Shown one piece after another: positions 20,511-31,431 of a DNA stretch of 64,000 bases (position 1 is its first letter; each line of letters starts with the position of its first letter). Location of the stretch: positions 5,243,569-5,307,568 of the forward strand of contig SCHM01000002.1 in the NCBI GenBank assembly GCA_004123355.1, in the 5' to 3' direction. A program made the position numbers and the translations under genes. Source of the DNA: Amphirosellinia nigrospora. Lineage: Eukaryota; Ascomycota; Sordariomycetes; Xylariales; Xylariaceae. Under the pieces are notes generated by a model. It saw only the letters and a program-made list of their open reading frames with translations. It was not told where the DNA came from and ran no database searches.

Positions 20511-22572
20511 TATTCTTATTTGCTGGTAGTGGTAGTGTTAATTTACTTTATGTATGATTGCTTTGAGCCTTTTTTGGGTTTGTGTTGGGGGATGGATGTA
20601 TGTGAGTCATATTGTGACAATGGATGCTGTAGGTACCTATGCTTCCATGTTGCGTTTATCCTTTGTCCTCTTCCTTCCATTTAATGGCGGGACCTTTGTC
20701 TACTTACACCCAATCAAAGCAATAAAAAAGTCACGAGCCCTGTTACATAATAGCGTTGGGATAAACGTCAAGCCCGCGATATCACAGCCGGTTGTTGGCG
20801 ACTCCATAGGTTTGTCAGATCATCGATGTGACAGAGTGGAATAGATTAGCGTCATATAGTATGGTACGAGAGATGCTGGGCATACCGCCATTGTGTTGTG
20901 CCGGCCGCGATATTCCAGCCCAACCCGAGCGGCCAATCAGTGGGTAAGGAACATGCAACTAGTTGTGTAAGGGATAGCAGCAAGGGTGGGAGATAGGGAT
21001 ATATACGGTTTATTTTCTTGAGCTTCGGTGTAGGATTGGACTATTGAATGTTAGTCTGGGGTAGTTAAAACTCCTGGTGATAACCTCGGTACAATCAACG
21101 CATAGCGAGATTGCTGGCGTGATTCTCGGGCTCTACACGATCGAGCGGGAAAAGCGACTCGCGGAATATAGATATTAGGTGTGAGTATGACAAAATAAAA
21201 CAACAAGGCCTGCATGCATGTCAGGTAGGCACAAGCGAAACAGGCGCGATTAATTCTATATTCGTGATTAGGCACGGGACTCTCGAGTCCACACCATAAG
21301 CAATTAACTAACTTACTAAAGTATCAAGAAACAAAAAACGAAAAGGAAAGGATTATTTACCCTATTTCTGAAACGATCCAACATGGCGTTTCATGCGGTG
21401 AGGAAGTTCCAGAATGTAGTTAACCCATACATCGTGCCACAGCGGGGAATATATGCCGACGTCTTATGACCGTCTGACGACCGACTAACTGACTGGTTTA
21501 AACGTCCGCGTCTACATCAACTCGCGCGCATGCATTTCGAGTCGGCTAGGTATTCATGCTAGTTAGTGAGCACGTGGAACCCAATTTTGATGATTACTTC
21601 ACCTCGTCAGGGATGAACCCGTGACCTCGAAAATAACAACAGAGAACATACGTGTAATAGCCAGGACCAATCTATAGAGGGTCAGAATCTTTGGTGCAAC
21701 AACGACAGTATTTGCCCACGTAGACAAGATTGGGAGAGACCGGTCAGTTGTCGTGCATTATCATGACATGAGAAATACGAACATGCACTCTCATATATGC
21801 TATACAAGTGAAGAGTTTAAAATCCCAGTCGTAATGAGGCTGTCTCAATATAGAGCACATAGGAGACGAAGAGACTCTGTATATTAATTGTTGTAGGCAA
21901 GTTCCCTGATACAATCTCATAATGCCATAGTCGTTATATACTTATTCATTTAGGCATAGGTGGTAAACACTTTGCTGAGAAACAACTAAAGCAGAGTATA
22001 AACAGACGAAAGCTGACTAACAGAGAAGCATCTGGATGTAGAGTAGAGATACGATGTTACATTTTTCAGACTGACGAGGCCAGGATGGTCACTACGTTGA
22101 TAAAGTTCTAGTACGAAGCTTTAATGTAAATGCTGACATCTATGTTTTTGTTGTGTGTCCTCAATCGGGTGACTGAGCCCTATATTGTGCTACTCTGCGA
22201 TGGTGAAGCTATTGTCGACTTGAAACATTTCCACATGCGGTACAACTCGAGTCACAATCGAGCGCCATAACAAACCCTGAGAGTAGGTTTAATTCCTTCA
22301 AAGTGGTAAGGGAAAGCGACATATCACATATAGCTGAATTTACAATGGTTCAAGCAAGTGGTCTTCAAACAGAGTTCTCAGACAATCAACACGAACGAAA
22401 AGGGGACGACCAATATCTAATATATCAAACTCTGGGTATAAATCTATAACGACAACCATCTCGAATCCTAATCATGGTATATGGACTGCAACTCATGCGC
22501 CTTAGCACCACCCAATCCCGCCACCATCTCATCCGCGGGTAACCTTCATATGTCCCACCATCCGCCGTAGAC
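20511..22572. other. gene-free region
   Basis: About 2 kb of AT-rich sequence between the tRNA and the arylsulfotransferase-like gene. I see no ORF with protein-like composition, no repeat array and no RNA gene. Confidence 0.4.
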
Positions 22573-24445
22573 CTAACAGGCAGAACTCGCGCCACCCGGT
22601 CCGGCAAACCGATACAACGCGCGCAAGGTAGTCGTACCCGCGCGTGGAGTTCCCCAAGAAGGCCTGCGCCCTCTCTTCCGGATCGCGAACAGGCCAGCGA
22701 TTGCCACGGCGGCGAAAACGGCTATCCAGACCAGGACATCATGGACCAAATCCCTGCTACGTTTCCGACGTGGCGGTCCACCACTTGTGAGTGCATCAAC
22801 ACATGCCCGTCTTGCCAATCGCCGCCACGCGGAGGTATTGGGGCATATCGTCCTGAAGATCGAAAGCTGTCTCAAACGATTCTTTCACCACGTCGTCTAG
22901 GTCCACGAATCCTCCGTCCTCTGTCCTAGGTTGGAGATCCGTCCAGTCGGCGCCCTGCAACACCCACCTCTCAACCTCGGTGGCGCCATTCCACGAGACG
23001 AAGACCTGCGCATCCGCGGGTCGAGGTAGACGGACGGCGGCTCTGCAGGCCTACCCACCCAGTCCCGCGTCTTGAAGGCGCGATATGTATTCACGAGCCC
23101 CCAGCGCGCCGCGACCAAGGCGCGAGCTCGACCTCGCAGAGCACAGAGCCATCAGGCGCGAACTCGGTGATGAAGGGCAGCCAGCCGTAGCCGAGGACGA
23201 CGCGGTCGAGGACCTGCATGGAGCCCTGCGAGACCGTGGTCCTGGGGTTCGCGGGTCGTGGAAGTCGCGCAGCAGCGTCGCCGTCCTGTTCGCCGTGTCG
23301 AGCTGCACGAGGATCCCGCGGCTGTATCCGTGTGACGAGCTGCGCCCGCGCGCTCTGACGCCGCGTTGTCGAAGATGCTGAGCGTCGAGTTTGCGTGCAG
23401 CTGTGCGTGGTGCTGGTACATGAAGTCGGTGGCTGCCCGTCCGATAGGTCATAGAAGTCATTCGAGACGCCGCCAAGTGTCCAGGGTCTCGCCTTTGGGG
23501 CTGATGCACATGATGCTTGATGTGTGCCGTCCTGAAACAATGTAATTCCTTCACTGTCTAAGTCGACACTGTTGATGTGGAAGAAGTCGAATGCCGTTCT
23601 GACGTTGTGCCGTCATCTTCGCCGGCGAGGTAACGGACTGTACCGTTCAGGGCTACGTGCTTGATTGCACTCCACTCGAAGAGCAACTCTCCCGTGTCGA
23701 TGTCGATTTCCTGGACCATGGAATCCAATGCCCAGCCCTGTTCTGGGCCGCCAATCGACGTCAAATCTGCTGGGACCGGGTTATAGATAGTCACAAGGCG
23801 GTCCCATGTTCGGTGATTTGGAACTCGTGAAGATCTCCCTTCAACCTTCGCCTGCGGGCTCGAACTTTCTGAACAGCCCGTACGAAGAATCCAGCATATA
23901 ATAGGTCCCGTCCATAACCATGTGAGCTGCCATCAGGCTGGACCAAAAGGTGAGGTAGTTCTCGCCCTTGTGTACTGGATTTGAAGATTGAAGACTACTC
24001 CGTACGAGTCGTCGGCCCATACGAGTTCACTCTGGAATCGAAAATTGTCGGCCCGGGTCTGAGACTATCTTCCCTTTTGTGCTATCAGATAGTACCATCG
24101 CTGCATTTTGTTCGTCCCATCGAGGGAAGTTTAACCGGGGTGGCGTGAGTTCGGAGGATTTGTAACTTGTTGTCGGATATACTAGTTGCGGCGGTCAGCA
24201 CGCGATTTCCGCTCTTTGGAGTTGTTAGGGAAGGTGGGATATGAAAGACCTGGCTATAGATTACATAACCCAAAGCGAGGGGCTCACGGTAGGCGAGCGC
24301 AGAGGGGAAGCTTGGAAGGAATGGCTCACTTACCACCGTAGAACCCTAATTCGTATAAATAAGGCGAACTGAAGACGTCGTAGGCCCAGGTCTGCGCATT
24401 AAAAGCAACCACAGTGAGTAGCAGCCATAGAGAGAAACGTATCAT
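22573..24445 (-). CDS. arylsulfotransferase (ASST)-like secreted, membrane-anchored protein (frame-broken)
   Basis: Family PF14269-like beta-propeller proteins, named after bacterial PAPS-independent aryl sulfotransferases. The activity of fungal members is not established. Exon 1 (24334-24445) begins MIRFSLWLLLTVVAFNAQ, a clear signal peptide, then DVFSSPYLYELGFYG, ending at a GTAAGT donor. Downstream are the family landmarks: ELTPPRLNFPRWDEQ, YYMLDSSYGLFRKFEPAGEG, LDSMVQEIDIDTGELLFEWSAI, the blade with the conserved His pair MYQHHAQLHANSTLSIFDNAAS, GILVQLDTANRTATLLRDF and SQGSMQVLDRVVLGYGWLPF. Near the C-terminus VLVWIAVFAAVAIAGLFAI followed by RKRGRR is a transmembrane anchor with a cytosolic basic stop. 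The coding signal jumps between all three frames, with six or more breaks. The C-terminal end is uncertain. Confidence 0.8.
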
Positions 24446-27400
24446 GATTTATCAACATAAAGGGAAGAATGAGCGACAAGAACAATTAAAAAACTACCCG
24501 TCAATCGATCCTGGACATTTTTCACAATTATGAATACTTTATCTCGCACGAATTTCCTCTTTCAGGGGAGCCAGATAGATAGATGTATGGTCGCCATGGC
24601 GGCGGAGCGAAGAAGACCGCGTCATCATTATTTCAAAACTCACCAATCCTGGGCAAGAGAGTCTGAGCTTGTCCCTATTTCTCTGAATATCTCGGCAGTG
24701 GAGGGTACGAATTGAGCAACCCGACAGGGGAGTAAGCGTTGAATGACAATGCCAAGAGAGACAGAAACGCGATATGCTCAGGCACGTGTAGGAAATGCTG
24801 CCAAATATTGGTACAGACCTCCACGTGCCATCTCGTAGTGGACTCTCGGCAAGGCTGGGCAGTTGGACTGGTTCGGTCAAGTGCGGCCAGTCCAAGACTA
24901 CCGGCCTGGTGGTTCCAAGCAGGCGAATGCATACAAAAGACGTGGCCAACAGGAAAACGTCTTGCTTGGGTCGGATTCCCCGCAATGACCAATCTTCTTT
25001 TGGCGTAGGTGAATGATGAACTATGCAATCTTCCGTGGCTGTGCCTATACAACTTGCGCGTACGCGGGAAATTGATGGATTGCGAGCCGTCCACTTTGTG
25101 GCAGTTGGCGCCGGTGATAGGCCTAGCGCGATCGTCGCCGGTGCGTACGCGGCGCCGGCGAACGGAGTTTATGCTGCGTACTAGCATGGAACTTAAACAG
25201 ACCATTTCACCCGCGTTCGGTTCCGGCTTCGTTCTATGGATAAGAGCATAGATGAAGCAGATGGGGCGTTAGGTAGTAAGCGCCTGTGGAGGATCTCCCT
25301 CTACTTGCATTACTTGCCTACTTGTACATATAAGTAGCGAGTAGGTAGGCATGTCGGGATAGCTTTTGCGTCGTCGAGGAGCTGTTTGCTGAGCAAGGAA
25401 AGGTCATGTTTATTCTGATGGTCTGATGGACTGATGAGCGGGCATCGCGGGCAAGCTCTTGTCAATATCAACATCATCTGTATCAGAATTGTCCTCCAAC
25501 CTAGAGGAGATATTCGACGATTATTGTAATGGGCTCCTTCGGTGCTCTTTCCCGATCGCACAACGCATTCTATCTTGGCGCGCTCAATTTCTTGTTGGTC
25601 CGGCTTGTCGTCATTATGAGATATTCAATCATCGAGCAGCGTGTGAATTGTCCAGAACGTCTCGAAGACTTCAAATAGATGTTTTAAACTTTGCTGCCTG
25701 CTCGTCTAGCGGGGTGGAGCCGATTGGCTTGTAAACGAAATACGATTAAGATGCTGCCTTCCAAAACCAAGTCCAGGTTCCCGCCTTGCAGACACAGGGA
25801 CGATTTTTTGATGCATGGGCCTAGAACCCCTTCCCGAAGCCGAATATATTAATGTATCACGGTGGACTATTGGCCTGACTATCTGCAAGCCGAAGATTCA
25901 CGCCAAACTGAGACTGGAAATCGACTATCAAGACTGTCCATGTGCTCAAGTATAACAACTGCTTAGATGAAACCATAACCGCACAATTAAAAGTGAACAA
26001 AAATCACAACCAGGGCTTTTTGAATTGCCAACTATCCATACTTCAGCACGGCTATAGCCACGATAGAAATCGTTCGGCGGCCCTTTAATCCCCATGATGT
26101 CAACACCTTACTTTCCCCAACAACTCTCCAGCCAAGCCGTGTTTTCTAGAAAAACCCCACCCGCATAAATAGGATCGCAACCCTGACATTATGCCGAAGC
26201 GATCGTAGTGTAGGATCTCCACATCATGAGAGAGAGACAGAGAGATCGACCTAAGATTCTCCTACGCTACCGAGATGGGCACCGCCTGGTAAACGAGTTC
26301 CATATCTAGATATACTACACTAGTCTAGTCAAGGGATCTCGACAATCCTCCGCCACGTGCCTACCTGGAGGCGATGAAGCAAGAGGATCTCAATCCATTA
26401 TCTCCGACCAACGTAAAAACGCTATCATCAGGTCAGGAACAAAGTCGGGAAATAGAGCGAGTAATCGACTCACTCACCGATGACAGCAGCCCATAATCGG
26501 ACGACCTACCCTGCAGCAATGTGGCTTCGTTGGTGTGACGTACGTACCTATCCTATCCTATCCTATCCTACATATACATCCACAACCACTCTATCTGTGA
26601 CTCTCGTATCTGTATAGTGGGCGCATGGATATAGGACAAGGGTGAACATCCGCCAAAGATTGCGCAACAGTTGATGGCGCTGCTGTATTACTGTGTACAG
26701 TTGGGATCCTGTCCCTTTCGTGATATTACATACTGCAGGAACTAAACATCCCAAATCCTTCCACGCTTCCTCTCTGCGTGCCGTCCCATCTCGCCACATC
26801 TACGGAGGAAAAAAATTCTTCAGAGATCCATCTCGGTCCCTAGACACGCAATCAGTCCCCTGGCGTACTGTAGTCCCGCGAAACGGAACAGACAAAAATC
26901 CAGTCACATTTTGATAGACGGCATCGGGCCAATGTAGCGAGGTGTATGTCTCCCCTCGCCTACCCACGAAACAAGCCCCCGGTCCGTTTCAGGTGCGGAC
27001 ACGAACGACAGAACGCACGACCATGGCCATGGCCACTTAACGCGACACACGCGGCTGATAAACAACTGTCGCCGAAGACAAGGGCGTGTTCTTCGATCCC
27101 TGGAGATGTGACCTCAGCTAGGCTAGAGTTACACTCTACTGGCAGGGAAGAAGATATGTAGGAAAATATGAGTAAGTCGTGAACGGGCTTTGCTAGCTAT
27201 AGATGAAGAACTAGGTTGTCTACTTAGTAGACACACACTCATATGGGTAACTCATCAGCTCGTGCACGATGGTGATAGCAATATATACGTATACCGAACC
27301 TCAGTAGGCCGAATTATATAAAGCCTAAGAAGGGTGAAAGTTGTCCTGCAACGCCCAGAAATAGAGAAAATGGGGTAAACTACCTAACCTTCAATTATGT

Positions 27401-28115
27401 AGTCAACACCTGATGGCAAGACAAGATATCAGATAGACGGTCTGATCGCCTCAGATTGATCAATTCTCTCAATTCAATCACTACATCATTACCGCCTCAT
27501 ACCCATCTCTCGCTATGACATCCTATTCCACCCATCTCATCTCTATATAGAAGCCATTAATGCAAGAATAAAATTCCAGCCGAGGACTCTTTTTTTATTA
27601 TTACTACCTCCTTTCGCTTCGCTTCGCCTGCTTCGCGAGAGTACCGATAGATCAGACCGTGATAGCAAAAACCTCGGTGCATATGTCTTTCCCCATTCCT
27701 CTTCCCTCATGCTTGACACATCAGTATAGTCCTCCGCCTCCTTTCTTTCTCGTCGCCATCTTATATAGACAGATAGGCAATGACGTGGATGAAACTATTC
27801 ATCGCTTTTGATTTTTTCAATACATGATCCAAAAGTAAAAAGGGCGGGAAAAGGGACTGGCAAAATAAAATGAGACAAAAAACAAGAGTTATACAATTCA
27901 AACGCGCCACACCAATAAAATACCATGGCATCCTATCGTAGCATCATCATTAAATTTCTCGCTCGCATAATCAAGCAAAAAAGCCTCCCGCCCAACCAAC
28001 CAACCACCAAGCCCCATATACTTTGCTGCTATGTTGTTGCGGTTATGTGCTCTGCTCTGCTCTGCTGTACTGTAGTATCCTGTTTCTTATCGAGTAAAAA
28101 TCTCGTCACGCCACG
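24446..28115. other. long gene-free region
   Basis: About 3.7 kb. Several overlapping ORFs near 24539-25205 lie upstream of the arylsulfotransferase-like gene and lack protein-like composition. A (TCCTA)n tract lies at 26547-26570. The last 500 bp before 28116 are pyrimidine- and A-rich and likely include the 3' UTR of the C2H2 regulator. Confidence 0.4.
26547..26570. repeat. (TCCTA)n microsatellite
   Basis: Nearly five perfect copies of the pentamer TCCTA in non-coding DNA. Confidence 0.9.
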
Positions 28116-29832
28116 TCAGGTCCCCGGCGTACCAGGGAAATGCCCTAAATCCTCCCAGCTCATCGGGAACCCTTGTGGCGGGAACGGCGTCATTGCCTGC
28201 TGCTGCTGATGTTGTTGCTGTTGCTCGTCCCCTATACCTACGCCCGCGCCGACCAACGTGCTCGCAAAACTCTGCCAATCGCTGACGAAGTCGACCTCGG
28301 GGAGGAAACCCTGCGCTGCGGCATGTGTGCGCGTGCGCCTCGGGCGGCGGGGAGGCGGGTGCGAAGGGAACGCAGGAAAGTCTACTGCCATGGGCGACAC
28401 TGGGTCTAAGGGCGGTGGAGGTAGGGCCTTGTCTGCGTATGTGTGTTGTGTGGATATCGGGGTGAGTGAGGGTTGTTGGTGGGTATTCGTGTTGGCCGTT
28501 GACATGTAACTGGGGTACATGTTGCTGTTGTTGGAACCTAACTGGTGTTGTGTGCTGGGGTGCGGTTGCCGGTGACGACGGCAGAGTCATGGATCCAGGC
28601 ACGGATGCAAGCGTCGCCTTCGGCGGAGGCGGCGTCTCAAACGGGTTGACACTCGACGCCGTCCGCCGCACGGCCTTGTTCACTTTCGCGATTGCTGATG
28701 TGGATGCGGACCGTCGGGGCTCCCGCACCGTGGCACGGACCGACTGTCTATGCGGGCCATTACTCGTGGCCGTCGATAAGGGAAGGGACTCAGTGCCTGG
28801 GCTGGACTTGATGATGGTGACTTGGGTCGCAGGACGACGTGGACGCAGGTCTCTGCCAGTTCTATGATCTTCTTTGCGCTCTCCCTAGAGCCATCGAAGA
28901 ACTCGAGGTGATCTTGTAGCTGACCCGGGTTCTCGTTCTCGACAAACCCGTGCGCCCTGCCCGTCGACTCGGGCGACCAGCCGAACATAGGCTGGCGGTC
29001 GTGAAACCGGTTGTGCTTGCTCGCGACCAGCGCCTTCCATGCCTCGATGATCCCGTGTTGGTGTAGGAGACCATAGATGACGTTCGAATGCGACCAGTCT
29101 TGCTTCGTCATGCCGCTCTCGAAGTGTGTCGCCACGTGGTCGATGTGTCGCTCGAACTGGCCATGTAGCGCCGCACAGAACCCGCAGCCATACGCCCTCC
29201 TCTTTCTCATCGGCCGCATGACCATCTCGGCATGTGGACACGTTTGACAGCCATGGGCGGATTTATGGTGTTGGTTGAAGGTGTTCGGGCCCCAAAAGCT
29301 CTGGTTGCAACTGTCGCAGGGATACTTGCGCGACCGGTCGTGGAACTCCTCCTCGTGTCGCTTCCAGTCGAACTTGCGCTTGAACGTCTTATTACACGAC
29401 GTGCACCAGAACTTGGAATCCGTCGAGGGGTTCGACGTGGACGAGACAGAACTGCGCGCCGAGGTGGCCGAGAAACAGCTATCACGGCTCGAGCTACTGG
29501 ATACTGTGGATATGGACGATCTGTACTGTGGAGGGGGCTTAAATGAGGCATTGATGTCGTGATAGCTGAAGTTCTGGAGGGTAGAGGCTAGTTTGACACG
29601 GTCAACACGAATGCTCGTCGCTATTGGGTATATGAACACGCATACCATCAGGGGTCACGGGCGTCACGGGCGTCACGGGTGTTATGTGTTGGTGCTGTTG
29701 CTGGGGTTCCTCTTCTAGTAGCGCTAATAGATCATCTCGACTTAGACCAGCCTGCTTCAAGGCCTCGAGTTGCTGTCTCGCCTGAGCTAATATCCTCGAC
29801 GGGTCGTCCATCTGGCCTGTATCTGATTGCAT
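28116..29832 (-). CDS. C2H2 zinc-finger transcription regulator
   Basis: A fungal nuclear DNA-binding protein. Exon 1 starts MQSDTGQMDDPSRILAQAR and encodes a helical, Gln-rich N-terminus and a Thr-Pro-Val repeat. A 58-bp intron (29588-29645, GTATGC...CTAG) leads into STLQNFSYHDINASFKPPPQ. The zinc-finger block is FWCTSCNKTFKRKFDWKRHEEEFH, then YPCDSCNQSFWGPNTFNQHHKSAH, followed by a Cys/His cluster (YGCGFCAALHGQFERHIDHVATH), an arrangement common in Sordariomycete C2H2 proteins with a paired-helix extension (WSHSNVIYGLLHQHGIIEAW). The C-terminal third is Ser/Pro/Gln-rich, includes a poly-Gln/His stretch and ends FPMSWEDLGHFPGTPGT. Two frame changes (near 28815 and 28530) interrupt this low-complexity tail. 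Target genes are unknown. Confidence 0.85.
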
Positions 29833-31431
29833 GTACTGGAGGGGTCGATGACTCCTTGTGGTTCTCGTTTGGCGAGGGGGTAAGAGGGGGGGAAAGAGAA
29901 TAAGAGGAGACGGTGAGAGAGTTCAAAATCCGACAACAGTAATTGTTTAACGAGAGACGGCGAGCAGGAGTGTGGCGAGCGTGTGGCCGCTGGATCTGAT
30001 CGGCAACCAAAGAGCAGCAAATACCAGGTCGGAGGATCGAGGCCAAGCGCGCGCAGGCGGCTGCCGTTTGGGTGATATATCAGTCGATACAATGCCTGCT
30101 CTCGACTTATTGTTACTCCATGTTTCGTTCGCGTCGTCCGGACTGGGGGCTCGTGGAATAGTGTACCTAGTTGCGAAACTGTCGCTGCTACCTACCTACG
30201 ACTACCACTGCTACCTACTGTATTGTATGGGCTCATACACTCATACGCAGCGTGCTGGCGCCGTTGCTGCTGCTCTGCTGCATGGCTGACATGGACTCGT
30301 CTATTGGGCGCGCAAGGCGTAACGGTTCGTTTCGCTCTCACGGCACCGCCTGTGACCCCTGAATGGCCCAGGCGATCCCCACGTCGAAAGAGTCTGCCCG
30401 CGCTGGCTGCACATCCCTACCGGCCGACCAGGGTCTCCAAGGGCGCGCTATACCCGTTTCTGCCTGCCTCGATCGCTGGTGGGCTCAACCTGAAACAGCT
30501 CAGGAGATCGCGCCGCGCTCGTCAGCACACGATTGATCCCGCTTTGGTGTTTCGAAACACGCCCGATGGGGGGGTCGCACCAGCCAATGAGGCCCTCGCC
30601 TCCGGGCAGCGATCAGTTAAATTTAGTCGGTATGGGCTCCTCTTGCTGACCAGGCTATTTTGTCCAACTCGTTTCAAGATGACCCGGGGTCCCTGCAGCT
30701 GTGATTGGTCCGACGTTTATTGGCCGACGATGGCCAAGATTCCTGTGCCTCCAAGATCACTCTTCTATTATTTCACTGTCCCGCACGCCTGCTGTCGTTT
30801 CTTTGCGCGCCCATCGAAACCTACCTACTCACCCTCCAGTTATTCCGGCAACCCCGGACTATCTCGTCGTAATTGTGACCTCATGGGATGTTCAAGTATT
30901 AATAGTTATCGCGCCAGTTTTGAGGCCAGCCGGTGAGATGCAGCGGCCGCGATTGGGTCGCACAAGCGCTACCGCAGTAAGGTACCCGATATGCCAGGCG
31001 TTCATTAACTCATTTTAACGTTGCCGATTTGGCTATGTAGTCTCCTTCGCTTGGCATTCTGAGTAGTCGCAGTGACGGCGATTTATGGTACAAACCGAGA
31101 CTAGTACGTGAAAGCTAAGATGGACAGAGAGCGTCACGACTGCTCTTTCCGGGAATCTACAAGTTAGGTGGCCTGGATCCGGATGTCTGTAGATGGTAAA
31201 GCCCTCAGCAGGGTTTGATTCATATCATCGACGCTAGGTATTACTAGTTGCCGCCATATCTATCCCAAGGGGTATCTTACGCTGACGCCTGCCTAAACCT
31301 GGAAAAGGGCAAATCAGACCGTCTTTCCATGTTCCCCGTCGCCCGGTCCAGCCGGAGTGAGGTGGCTGGTCGGTGATGGATTTACATGAAATTCAATAAG
31401 GCTATAACGTTGAGACCCCGTCTACTCCTTG
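29833..31431. other. promoter region of the C2H2 gene and spacer
   Basis: About 1.6 kb. From 29833 to about 30100 it is the likely 5' UTR and promoter of the C2H2 gene. A 237-codon plus-strand ORF (30223-30936) is Cys/Arg/Ser-rich with no domain and is treated as spurious. GC is higher here than in the other spacers. Confidence 0.4.

Noticed and set aside
2906-24445. Secondary-metabolite or detoxification gene cluster (monooxygenase, GST, arylsulfotransferase-like)
   Set aside because: No backbone synthase, genes are dispersed over 20 kb with unrelated genes between, and no pathway regulator adjoins them.
24539-25205. Overlapping 148- and 176-codon ORFs upstream of the arylsulfotransferase-like gene
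   Set aside because: No motif, no intron context, both strands equally open.
30223-30936. 237-codon plus-strand ORF upstream of the C2H2 regulator
   Set aside because: Cys/Arg/Ser-rich composition with no domain, overlapping ORFs in other frames, and position in a likely promoter with higher GC, which lengthens chance ORFs.
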